Shown here: one piece after another, positions 46,351 through 55,273 of the stretch
Layout: each line of letters opens with the position of its first letter
Position numbering within the stretch: position 1 is the stretch's first letter
Assembly: GCF_000407545.1 (NCBI RefSeq)
Contig: NZ_ASWH01000002.1
Span: forward strand, 558,001-622,000
Reading direction: 5' to 3'
Length of the DNA: 64,000 bases
Source of the DNA: Enterococcus gilvus ATCC BAA-350
GTDB lineage: Bacteria; Bacillota; Bacilli; Lactobacillales; Enterococcaceae
The notes under the pieces: generated by a model
Database searches by the model: none
The model's input: only the letters and a program-made list of their open reading frames with translations
What the model was told of the DNA's origin: nothing
Translations under genes and position numbers: made by a program

Positions 46351-46408
46351 CAAGCACTGTTAAGCACAAAAAAATAGTGCTTAACGAAACAAGCACTATT
46401 TTAAGCAG
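46351..46408 (-). terminator. levR terminator and possible LevR enhancer site
   Basis: Stem 46371-46382 with 46391-46402 followed by T residues on the minus strand ends levR transcription. The same stretch contains two direct copies of CAAGCACT-(2 to 4)-TAAGCA at 46351 and 46390 and an inverted GTGCTTAAC at 46377. Located about 20-80 bases upstream of the -24 element, it is placed where an activator binding site would be. Confidence 0.6.
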
Positions 46409-46411
46409 ATA

Positions 46412-48982
46412 TTAAAAATGCATTCTCAACAATTCATACATCAAAGACAGCTCATAATCATCGACCGAAATATTGTATTTCTTCTCCACCGCGTAAAAAA
46501 TGTTTTTAGAAACGTCGTAAAATTCCTTTTTCTCCGTCCCTAACTCTTCTGGTAAATTTTCTTCTTCAGTATTCACCATCAAACGCTCGATCATCAAGGC
46601 AATGTGCATGGAAATATTCAGCAAGTCGCGACCTGCCAGCTTCAGCTCATAATACTGTTCATATTTTTCAACGATTTCCTGGACCTCCTGGATCACGATT
46701 TTAGGATTCAGGAATTGAAGACGCGCACCGATCCCCTCCAAGGTGAAGAATTGCAATAGCTGTTCTAGCAATGTGCTGCAGTTTTCTTCCGTTTCCCCAT
46801 TTTGCATCAGAGAACGCTTCAGTTCATCCGCTCCAGTTTGCTCCATCACGTCATAAATATTTACTATCGACAGCCCTTCAAAAGACTCAATGTCGGTGGT
46901 CGTTAAAATCAATTGCGTATTTGAGAAATACTCCAGGTCATGGGAATTTAACGTATGCTTCAAATCTTTATAATCCATGGTGATGATCTCGGTTTCCTCA
47001 TGCAAGCAGTGCGTCATGATCCGCTTGATCTCCTCAGACAATCCTACACCGGACATACAGGAAACAATGATGTTTTTATTTTGCGAAATGCCCTCATAAT
47101 ACTGAACATTCGTCAGCTCCTTGTAGCCCTCAGCCTTCGCCGCGATTTCTTTGAAGGATAGCTGCTGCTGCACCTTCAGGCCAATATCCAAAGCCATCGC
47201 TGTCGTTACATTATTGATCACCATCAAGTCTGCATCGGAATGCTTCTTGATTTCCTTATACATCTGGCTCAAGGACCCCATATCAAAAAGAAGAATGACC
47301 TCTTGATGCTGCTTGGTCTGTTTTTGGATAAACTTGGTTACCTCTGAAATGATCTGTTGGATGGAGGCATCGATCGGCATATCAAAGGCTTCAAATAAAT
47401 AGTTCTGACAAAGATTGTTGACGACCGCTTGAATGCTGGATGCCATACTTCCATGGGATAGTAACAAACAAAGGAATGGGACCCTTTCGATCTCATGGGA
47501 TTCCTCCCCAATCAAAATAAACAGAAATAAGCAAATCAGATAGTCGATGCCTTCTGAAGGTAGCGTCATTGAACTGCTTAACCCATCAATAAATTCACCA
47601 ATCAAATAAAAAGATCGCGGGTATCGTTCCTTGACAAGCAGGATCACATCCGTCTTCAGCACTGGCTTTTCACTCGATTCAACAAACAGGTACAAGATCA
47701 ATGCCGCTTGCTGCAGCGATTCTTCACTCAATGTTGAAAAAATACCATAGCGCCCACGATGCAGAACACTTTGATGTCGGAGCTTCTCCAGATAGCTCGC
47801 CACGATCAAGGTCGTTAAATCAGAATGATCCAACTGCCTTCGGATTTTTTTGATCTCCGTTTGAATCAAAAAGCGGCATTCGTTGATTTCTGTGATTTTT
47901 TCTGGAAGTAAAACAGCCTCCAGTAACTGCACCAAACGGTTCTCAAAGAAATGATCGATCGTCGAATCGCTATTCGTTTCATTTGAGATCTGGATCGTCC
48001 CTTCTTTTTCCGAACCGATAGTGATCGTCGTCTGTTCTTTTTGCTCCATAAAAGCGCGAGCACACTGAAGGCGAACACGATTTTTTAAATCTCCTAGATT
48101 CCCCTTATACGGACGGTTCACTAATTGAAACAATTCCGACAAACTAAGAGTGAAATGCTTTTCTAAATTTTTTGACTCTTCTATGAAATTACTTAAGGTA
48201 ATCTTCAAGCGTTCATGAATGGGTCGCTCATGAAACGCTGGCAAATGAACGACCATCGGAACTCTGCGACGAAAAGTACGCAACAATGTGTCATCTAAAG
48301 ATTCTGTCGTTGCGAAAATAAAACGCACATTCACTTGAATCGCTTGGTCCTTTTCTCCCAAGGGGTAATACTTCCCTAAATCTAATAAGGTGAATAACTT
48401 CTCTTGATTCTCACTATTCAAGCGATGCACCTCATCTAAAAAAAGGTAGCCGCCATCCGCCTGCTTTACCAATCCTTCGGTATCCTGATCTGCGCCCGTG
48501 AAGGCCCCTTTACGGTATCCAAATAAAACAGAAGAAAGCAGCTCGGGATTATTGGCGTAATCGGCACAATTCAACGTCACAAATCGCCCCGTCGTCTCGA
48601 TGACTTCTTGACTGATCGCATAATCGTGGATCAATGTAGCCAGGTAACTCTTCCCCACTCCAGATTCGCCAGTGATCAAAACCGGGAAGCCTTTCGGTGG
48701 ATAGGTTACTGCTGCTTTGCATTGATCGATCTCTTCCTTCAGGCTGCCTTCAGTCCCTATAAACGCCGAAAATGGATCAGCGGACGCTTTCTTTGGCAGC
48801 CAATAAACAGGACGCGTCCCATATTTGCTGACTAATCCCTCTTCCAAAAGCTGGGATAAATAAGTCGTTACGACATTTCTGCTCAAACCTGTACTTTCAG
48901 CGATCTCTGAAGTAGTGACTTGTTTCTGCTGTATAGACAGCTCTTCTAAATGATCGTAAATCACGTATCTTGAACGCTTCAT
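46412..48982 (-). CDS. levR: LevR/ManR-type sigma-54-dependent PRD activator
   Basis: 856 residues from ATG 48982 (AGAGGTG upstream). Domains in order: winged HTH (about 1-65), AAA+ domain (about 75-320) with Walker A TGESGVGKSYL, sigma-54 contact motif GAFTGAD and Walker B GGYLFLDEVHRL, PRD1 (about 430-540), a mannose-type IIA domain (about 540-680), a IIB-like segment with IIVSCMSGVGLSEEI (about 660-750), and PRD2 at the end. These proteins drive sigma-54 promoters of mannose-class PTS and are controlled by PTS phosphorylation. Target: the promoter at 46311-46330 just downstream. Confidence 0.9.
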   Translation of the reverse strand: MKRSRYVIYDHLEELSIQQKQVTTSEIAESTGLSRNVVTTYLSQLLEEGLVSKYGTRPVYWLPKKASADPFSAFIGTEGSLKEEIDQCKAAVTYPPKGFPVLITGESGVGKSYLATLIHDYAISQEVIETTGRFVTLNCADYANNPELLSSVLFGYRKGAFTGADQDTEGLVKQADGGYLFLDEVHRLNSENQEKLFTLLDLGKYYPLGEKDQAIQVNVRFIFATTESLDDTLLRTFRRRVPMVVHLPAFHERPIHERLKITLSNFIEESKNLEKHFTLSLSELFQLVNRPYKGNLGDLKNRVRLQCARAFMEQKEQTTITIGSEKEGTIQISNETNSDSTIDHFFENRLVQLLEAVLLPEKITEINECRFLIQTEIKKIRRQLDHSDLTTLIVASYLEKLRHQSVLHRGRYGIFSTLSEESLQQAALILYLFVESSEKPVLKTDVILLVKERYPRSFYLIGEFIDGLSSSMTLPSEGIDYLICLFLFILIGEESHEIERVPFLCLLLSHGSMASSIQAVVNNLCQNYLFEAFDMPIDASIQQIISEVTKFIQKQTKQHQEVILLFDMGSLSQMYKEIKKHSDADLMVINNVTTAMALDIGLKVQQQLSFKEIAAKAEGYKELTNVQYYEGISQNKNIIVSCMSGVGLSEEIKRIMTHCLHEETEIITMDYKDLKHTLNSHDLEYFSNTQLILTTTDIESFEGLSIVNIYDVMEQTGADELKRSLMQNGETEENCSTLLEQLLQFFTLEGIGARLQFLNPKIVIQEVQEIVEKYEQYYELKLAGRDLLNISMHIALMIERLMVNTEEENLPEELGTEKKEFYDVSKNIFYAVEKKYNISVDDYELSLMYELLRMHF

Positions 48983-49140
48983 TTCATCACCTCTGACCAC
49001 TTTTTTCAGTAATGATCTTTCTCACTTTAACACTTCTTCTAGTTAAAAATTAAAAGACCCTTTAAAATCAATTAGAAGCAATCGAAAGAAAAATGTCAAG
49101 TGAAGTTCAAAATTTTCTCTGATCGAACCTCTCTGAAGGA

Positions 49141-49169
49141 TTGATAATTGATTCTTAATTAGATATAAT
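49141..49169 (+). promoter_or_regulatory. promoter of the MarR/UvrA-like operon
   Basis: TTGATA at 49141-49146, 17-base spacer, TATAAT at 49164-49169. Confidence 0.8.
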
Positions 49170-49202
49170 TTCCATATAGAAACTATTTAAGGAGTGTTTT
49201 AC

Positions 49203-49631
49203 ATGTCGAATCTAAAAGCGGCTTTGATCCAACTGCAATGTGAATTTGTCGCGGAGCGGAATCGTGTCAATCCTAACGGTCTTTCTTGGCTGCAATACGA
49301 TATCTTGCATTTATTGCAGCAAAAAGGACCGGCCTCTCCTTCCCAATTATCTGAAAAATTGCAGATACGTCCCTCCAAATTTTCCAAAGCGGTCAAAGAG
49401 TTAAAGGAAAAACACTATGTCACGCAAACCATCAGCGAAGAGGATGGCCGTGGATTACGGACACAGATCTCCAACACTGGCTTGACTTTTCTTGATTCGA
49501 TCGATGCAGGACATTCCGCGCTCTATGAAACGGCGATTGAACATCTTTCTCCCGAAGAACAGCGGTGTTTCACTCAGTTAGCGAATAAACTAAGCTCTGC
49601 TCTCGAACAGGAAAGGACGCGAAAGGAATGA
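49203..49631 (+). CDS. MarR-family transcriptional regulator
   Basis: 142 residues from ATG 49203 (AAGGAG 8 bases upstream). Winged HTH: LSWLQYDILHLLQQKGP, PSQLSEKLQIRPSKFSKAV and the wing ISEEDGRGLRTQISNTG. It overlaps the next gene by 4 bases (ATGA), so it probably senses a compound that the UvrA-like protein protects against. Confidence 0.88.
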   Translation: MSNLKAALIQLQCEFVAERNRVNPNGLSWLQYDILHLLQQKGPASPSQLSEKLQIRPSKFSKAVKELKEKHYVTQTISEEDGRGLRTQISNTGLTFLDSIDAGHSALYETAIEHLSPEEQRCFTQLANKLSSALEQERTRKE

Positions 49632-51886
49632 CAAAAGCCATCACGATTCATGGTGCCAGAAGCAACAATTTAAAGAATGTCTCTGTCTCCATTCCAAAAG
49701 GAAAAATCACCGTCGTTACAGGACTTTCCGGTTCAGGGAAATCTTCTCTTGTCTTTGATACTTTGGCTGCGGAGTCGCAGCGCTTATTGAATGAAACTTA
49801 CTCTAGTTACATCCAGCAGCTTCTCCCCCACTATGAACGGCCCATCGTCGATCGCTTAGAGAATCTGCCCGTGTCCATCGTGATTGATCAAAAGAAAATC
49901 GGCGGAACTATTCGCTCAACGGTGGGAACGGCTACGGACATCTACGCGTCGCTGCGATTGCTTTATTCTCGAATCGCCCGCCCCTTTATCGGGTATTCCA
50001 TGATCTACTCTTTTAACAATCCATCAGGGATGTGCCCGGTCTGTCAGGGAACCGGCGAGCAGCTTGTCTTTGATTACTCGCAGCTTCTTGATCTGGATCG
50101 CTCGTTAAACGAAGGCGCGATTCAATTTCCGACATTTCAACCGGGTGGCTGGCGGTTGACGCGTTATACAGAGTCAGGCTATTTTGATAATCAGAAAAAA
50201 TTAAGTGAATTTTCTACTGCTGAGATGGAAAAATTACTTTACGATCCAGGCAGTAAGCCTGAGCATGCGTCAGAAAAATTTCCTAAGACGGGGCTCTATA
50301 CTGGCGTGATCGACCGCATTCAAAAGACCATTATTGAAAAAGGGGCCAAACAATATCAGAAAGACATTGATCGGGTAACCACAACCACCGAGTGTCCAGA
50401 ATGTCAGGGCTCTCGCGTCAATGAACGCGTGCGCTCAGCCAAGATAAATGGGGTTTCGATTGCGGAGTGCGTGAAGATGCCTATTCAGGATTTATTGAAT
50501 TTTTTGAATACGATTGAAAGTGACCAAGTGGCGTCGATTTTGAAGGATTTAAGAAATCGTTTGGGGACCATGCTTTCGGTGGGATTGGATTATTTAACGT
50601 TAGGAAGAACGACTGGAACGTTATCTGGCGGTGAATCGCAGCGTTTGAAAATGACGAAACATTTGAATAGTTCTCTTTCTGATGTTCTCTATATTTTTGA
50701 CGAGCCCAGTGTCGGTCTTCACCCTGAAGATATTCTCGGTATCAACAACATCTTTTTATCCTTGAAGAAAAAAGGCAATACGGTCGTTATAGTAGACCAC
50801 GATCCCGACACGATCAAACTGGCGGATTTTATCGTTGAGCTCGGTCCTGGAGCCGGAAAAAATGGCGGAAATATCACGTTTCAAGGAGACTTTTTAACGT
50901 TTTTACATTCCGACACGGTCACAGCAAAAGTTTTTAAAAAGACTCATGTCTTTAATACAAAAAAACAAACGTATTCTGACTTTTTTACTTTAGAGGATGT
51001 GAGTGCCCATAATATCAACCACCAATCGGCTAAACTTCCGAAAGGAGCGTTGACCGCTGTTACGGGATTGGCAGGGTCTGGGAAAAGTACATTAATCCGA
51101 ACGCTTTTCAAAAGGAAGTATCCTGAAGCTGTCAGTTTCGATCAAACGCCTATTAGAGGAAGCAACCGGTCGAATGTATTGACCTATCTTGGGGTATTCG
51201 ACACGATCCGACAGTCTTATGCAAAAATCTCTGGACGGTCTGCTTCCCTTTTTACCTTTAACGGCGCTGGTGCGTGCCCTGAATGTAAAGGAAAAGGCTA
51301 TATCACTTACGATCTGGCGTATATGGGAGATGTTCGACAGGAATGTGAGAAATGCCAGGGAAAAAGATACAATCAAGAAGCGCTGTCCTACCGTTGGCAA
51401 GGGTACACGATCGATGAGCTATTTCAATTGACTGTTTCAGAAGCAGAACAACGCCTCTCGATCCCCGAGCTTTCCTCTTGCTTGAGGGTTCTGAGTGAAG
51501 CAAATTTGGGGTATATGACTTTAGGTCAAAGCTTGGATACGTTGTCAGGCGGGGAACGCCAACGTTTGAAGATCGCGGCGATGTTGTTGAAGCAGAAGGC
51601 AGCGGATTCCTCGATTTTTATTTTTGATGAACCCAGCACAGGGCTTCATGAAGAGGACATCACTCATTTACTGACGCTTCTAAACAAACTAAAGCACAAT
51701 GGAAATACCGTGATCGTTTTAGAACACACGCTCTCCATCATCAGTCAGGCCGATTGGATCATTGATCTCGGTCCACGCGGCGGGACGAATGGCGGGCAGG
51801 TTCTTTTTCAAGGATACCCTTCTGACCTGTTGAATTGCGATCGTTCCTATACCGCCAAACATTTAAAAAACTATTTGAACCAATAA
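49628..51886 (+). CDS. UvrA-like ABC ATPase, class II/short UvrA
   Basis: 752 residues, shorter than true UvrA (about 940). It has two ABC modules: Walker A VTGLSGSGKSSLV and VTGLAGSGKSTLI; signatures TLSGGESQRLKM and TLSGGERQRLKI; Walker B regions YIFDEPSVGLHPED and FIFDEPSTGLHEED. Zinc-binding CPVCQGTGE, CPECQGSR, and CPECKGKG/CEKCQGKR pairs are present. The UvrB-binding part seems reduced. Similar proteins give resistance to DNA-binding drugs (DrrC-like). Coupling to MarR fits such a role; the drug is unknown. Confidence 0.88.
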   Translation: MTKAITIHGARSNNLKNVSVSIPKGKITVVTGLSGSGKSSLVFDTLAAESQRLLNETYSSYIQQLLPHYERPIVDRLENLPVSIVIDQKKIGGTIRSTVGTATDIYASLRLLYSRIARPFIGYSMIYSFNNPSGMCPVCQGTGEQLVFDYSQLLDLDRSLNEGAIQFPTFQPGGWRLTRYTESGYFDNQKKLSEFSTAEMEKLLYDPGSKPEHASEKFPKTGLYTGVIDRIQKTIIEKGAKQYQKDIDRVTTTTECPECQGSRVNERVRSAKINGVSIAECVKMPIQDLLNFLNTIESDQVASILKDLRNRLGTMLSVGLDYLTLGRTTGTLSGGESQRLKMTKHLNSSLSDVLYIFDEPSVGLHPEDILGINNIFLSLKKKGNTVVIVDHDPDTIKLADFIVELGPGAGKNGGNITFQGDFLTFLHSDTVTAKVFKKTHVFNTKKQTYSDFFTLEDVSAHNINHQSAKLPKGALTAVTGLAGSGKSTLIRTLFKRKYPEAVSFDQTPIRGSNRSNVLTYLGVFDTIRQSYAKISGRSASLFTFNGAGACPECKGKGYITYDLAYMGDVRQECEKCQGKRYNQEALSYRWQGYTIDELFQLTVSEAEQRLSIPELSSCLRVLSEANLGYMTLGQSLDTLSGGERQRLKIAAMLLKQKAADSSIFIFDEPSTGLHEEDITHLLTLLNKLKHNGNTVIVLEHTLSIISQADWIIDLGPRGGTNGGQVLFQGYPSDLLNCDRSYTAKHLKNYLNQ

Positions 51887-51891
51887 AAAAG

Positions 51892-51930
51892 CGAGGGTTG
51901 AATCGTCACTTAAAGTGATCTCAGCCCTCG
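51892..51930. terminator. bidirectional terminator
   Basis: Stem 51892-51901 with 51921-51930 plus an inner TCACTT/AAGTGA pair, with A and T tracts outside. Separates the convergent UvrA-like and GH32 genes. Confidence 0.75.
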
Positions 51931-51936
51931 TTTCGT

Positions 51937-53397
51937 TTATTTTTCTAATACATAATACTTTGCGTTACTTTGTTTTGTACTCTGTAAAACAAGGTTTGTT
52001 TGTGTTTCTGTTGGGTAATAATTGGCGGTGAGCACCGTTTTTCCGCCATTCACAAAGATTTCGCAGGTGGAGCGGTCAACGAAAAGAGCCAATTTCAACG
52101 ATTCATTCACAGGGATTCTGCTTTCTCGTGTCTCTCCAAATTCTGGATCGAGGGGATACTGTGTTTTGCTGCGATCGAGTTGGAGCGTTCCTTTTGCCGT
52201 ATCGTAGCTCAAAACGAGCGCCTGCTCACCAGTCGAATCCGAAAAGATGCGAATGCTTCCTTGACAGTCTGCCGGAATAGCTACTTGCAGCTCATAGGTA
52301 TTGGTGGTTTCTGTGACATTTTTTACCATTGCCGCCAAATCAAGTACCTCTTCTGATTGCCGCAAATAAGTGGTTTCGATCACCGGGTATTGATAGAGTT
52401 TTCCTTCTCGGATCGTCAGCTCTTTTACCAGACTCAAGCTGTGTGCCCAACCTTCTTCAAAGGTCGGATAGTGCATTTCCGGCAAACCGATCCAGCCGAC
52501 ACTCAAACAACGGCCGTCTGGATCAGTAAACGCTTGTGTCGCGTAGAGGTCAAATCCCTCATCTAACACCCGCTGCGTTTGCGGATTTTTTAGTTCATTA
52601 GTGGATTCTAAGTAGTCTTCCGCCAAAATATACGTGTTTGGATAAATATTTTGATAATTCAAGCTCTTTTTGTCCAGTCCCTGCGGACACAGCAGCAAGA
52701 GCGTTTTCCCCTCTAGGAACAGCAGATTAGGACATTCCACCATAAAACCTAGATCTTCGTCAATTTTCATTGGTCCTTGATACTCCCACTCCGTCAACTC
52801 CTTACTGCTGAATACCAGCACTTCCCCTTTTTCAACGGTCGTCTGACCACCGATAATCATGAGATAGCCTTCTTTGTAACGGATGATCTGGGGATCTCGA
52901 AAATGAGCGGTGATTCCTGCAGGCGGCTGATCGATCAAGGGGTTCGATTCTTTCTCGATATTCCCATCCGCAGCCATCCAGGCACCTAATTGGTAGCTCT
53001 GGCGCTCCCATGCCTCATCGCGAACATTTCCTGTATAGGCCAAAAATAATTCTTCCCCCACGGGTATCCCGCTGCCAGAATAGGCCCCATGAGAATCATA
53101 CGAGCTCGATGGCTCAATGGTGCCTTCTTCCGATTCCCAATGGATCAGATCCTTCGAAGCGACATGATGCCAAGACTTCAAGCCATGCACAGGGCCAAAG
53201 GGAAAGGACTGATAAAACAAGTGCCATTTCCCATTGAAAAAGCTGAACCCGTTTGGATCATTTAAAAGACCTGTTTCCGGTTGAACATGGTAATTCAGGC
53301 GCCAAGTGGATTGCTTGACGCAGGTTTCTACTTTTTTTATATAATCGTCGTCCCACTCTCGGTACGGGCGGTAACGCATTTCTTGTGTCCATTCCAT
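51937..53397 (-). CDS. scrB: GH32 sucrose-6-phosphate hydrolase
   Basis: 486 residues. GH32 motifs: LLNDPNGFSFF (nucleophile Asp), FRDPQIIRY (transition-state Asp) and MVECPNLLFL (acid/base Glu), with a C-terminal beta-sandwich domain (RSTCEIFVNGG). Cytoplasmic. Follows the PTS gene by 10 bases; hydrolyses phosphorylated sucrose or a related fructoside. Confidence 0.9.
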   Translation of the reverse strand: MEWTQEMRYRPYREWDDDYIKKVETCVKQSTWRLNYHVQPETGLLNDPNGFSFFNGKWHLFYQSFPFGPVHGLKSWHHVASKDLIHWESEEGTIEPSSSYDSHGAYSGSGIPVGEELFLAYTGNVRDEAWERQSYQLGAWMAADGNIEKESNPLIDQPPAGITAHFRDPQIIRYKEGYLMIIGGQTTVEKGEVLVFSSKELTEWEYQGPMKIDEDLGFMVECPNLLFLEGKTLLLLCPQGLDKKSLNYQNIYPNTYILAEDYLESTNELKNPQTQRVLDEGFDLYATQAFTDPDGRCLSVGWIGLPEMHYPTFEEGWAHSLSLVKELTIREGKLYQYPVIETTYLRQSEEVLDLAAMVKNVTETTNTYELQVAIPADCQGSIRIFSDSTGEQALVLSYDTAKGTLQLDRSKTQYPLDPEFGETRESRIPVNESLKLALFVDRSTCEIFVNGGKTVLTANYYPTETQTNLVLQSTKQSNAKYYVLEK

Positions 53398-53407
53398 CTG
53401 GCTGCTC

Positions 53408-55273
53408 CTACGATCCTAAAATTGGCAATACATAATCTTGGTTGTATTCCAATCCGGAGATTTTTTCTTTTGAATCGGTGATGATCACCATGACGGTTGC
53501 ATCTTTGCCATGTTCAGCGATCATCTTCAAATTAATAGACCCGATCGCTTGCCCTTGTTCCACCCGTTCGCCTTCTTTGATCGTAAGTGTAAAGGGAGCT
53601 CCCTTCAATTCAACGGTATCGATTCCTAAATGAAGCAGTAATTCCATGCCGTCTTCTGTTACGAAGCCGATGGCGTGCTTCGTAGGCGCAATCATTTTTA
53701 CGGTTCCAGAAATAGGCGCCTTGATTGTTTCTTTGTTTGGTAAAACTGCGAAGCCTTCCCCCATCATTTTGCTGGCGAATACTTGATCGTTCACCTCTGT
53801 AATAGGGATGATTTCTCCTTCAATGGGAGAATAGACTTTGACATTTTTCACGCTTCCTTGTGTTTTGGCGACTTTTTCAGTCGGTTCACTCTTTTTAATC
53901 ACAATCACATTCGTCAAGATAAACGCTAATACAAAGGTCGCGATCCCGACGACGACATACGTGATCACCTGATACGGATCGTAGATATACATCAAGGGTG
54001 ACAGTAATACGGCTAACCCATAACTATTGGCTTGAATCCCTAATAAGGAAAGAACCATTCCGCCGATTGCTGAACTTCCCAACATCACTAAGATCGCTTT
54101 CATTCCCGTGCGCATCACGACACCGAATAAGGCCGGTTCACTGACCCCAAGCATTTGAGTGATCGTCGCTGAGACCCCTGCTGTTTTAACAGAAGCATTT
54201 TTCGTTCGTAAAGCGATCGCCAAACACACCGCCGCATTCGCAAAACCATACATCGCGCAAACTGTGATCAATGGATTGAAGCCTGTCGTCGCGATCAGAG
54301 ACGTTTCGATCATGATGAACATATGATGCATCCCTGTCATTACGGCGATCGGGTACAAGAAACCGATGATCAAACCGCCGATGCCAAATGGCAAATGCAA
54401 GAAGAGTTCAATGACCTTGACCGCCTGCCCTTCAAAGGCGTGAACGATCGGACCTAAGACGAATAACGCAACAAATACAGAAACCAAAATCACGACAAAC
54501 GGCGTAAAGATCAGATCCATCGCATTCGGCATGACCTTACGTAGTTTTTTCTCAAGCGTTGCACCGATCATCCCGGTGATCAAGGCGGTCAAGATCGACC
54601 CTTGATATCCGACTAATGGGATCACCCCGAAAGCCATGATCGGTTCTGCTGTTCCGCCTGCGACCGCATAGGCATTCGGCAGAGCTGGAGACACCAGCAT
54701 CAATCCAATCAAGAAACCAATGATCGGCAACCCGCCAAACTTCTTAAATGCCGACCAACAAATAAACGCCGTCAAGAAACCAAAAGCCGTATCTGTCAAA
54801 ACAGTCACTGAGGCACTCAACCACTCTGGGATACTGTTTGGCGTCAGCCCCATCGCATGAAGAACGGTTTCATTAAATAGAACACCCTTTAATCCAAGAA
54901 AAAGGCCCGTCGCGCCAAGAATCGGGATGATTGGAACAAAGATATCCGCAATATTTCGTACGGCCCGTTGCAACGGAGACGAATCGTCTTTTGCCATTTG
55001 ATCTTTGGATACTTCATCAAACGCGTAGATCGATTGCAACGCATCATACACTTTATTGACGATCCCTGTTCCTAAAATAATCTGGTATTGCCCAGCATTG
55101 TAAAAGACCCCTTTGACTTCTTCGACTTGCTCAACTTGGCTGTCATCAATAGCTTTGCGGTCCTTCACCTGCAAACGCAGACGGGTCGCGCAGTGCGTAG
55201 CAGAGACAATGTTGTCTTCTCCTACGACTGCGACAATTTTTTTAGCGATCTCTTGATAGTTTGTATTAGTCAT
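53408..55273 (-). CDS. PTS IIBCA permease, sucrose/beta-glucoside type
   Basis: 621 residues from ATG 55273 (AAAGGGTGG upstream). IIB domain (about 1-85) with SATHCATRLRL carrying the phosphorylated Cys; IIC membrane domain (about 100-450); IIA-Glc domain (about 480-621) with MELLLHLGIDTVELKG containing the His. Sucrose and trehalose permeases share this layout; GH32 next door favours sucrose, the GH13 gene suggests that a glucosyl sugar is also possible. The stop of the GH13 gene overlaps its start by 8 bases. Confidence 0.87.
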   Translation of the reverse strand: MTNTNYQEIAKKIVAVVGEDNIVSATHCATRLRLQVKDRKAIDDSQVEQVEEVKGVFYNAGQYQIILGTGIVNKVYDALQSIYAFDEVSKDQMAKDDSSPLQRAVRNIADIFVPIIPILGATGLFLGLKGVLFNETVLHAMGLTPNSIPEWLSASVTVLTDTAFGFLTAFICWSAFKKFGGLPIIGFLIGLMLVSPALPNAYAVAGGTAEPIMAFGVIPLVGYQGSILTALITGMIGATLEKKLRKVMPNAMDLIFTPFVVILVSVFVALFVLGPIVHAFEGQAVKVIELFLHLPFGIGGLIIGFLYPIAVMTGMHHMFIMIETSLIATTGFNPLITVCAMYGFANAAVCLAIALRTKNASVKTAGVSATITQMLGVSEPALFGVVMRTGMKAILVMLGSSAIGGMVLSLLGIQANSYGLAVLLSPLMYIYDPYQVITYVVVGIATFVLAFILTNVIVIKKSEPTEKVAKTQGSVKNVKVYSPIEGEIIPITEVNDQVFASKMMGEGFAVLPNKETIKAPISGTVKMIAPTKHAIGFVTEDGMELLLHLGIDTVELKGAPFTLTIKEGERVEQGQAIGSINLKMIAEHGKDATVMVIITDSKEKISGLEYNQDYVLPILGS

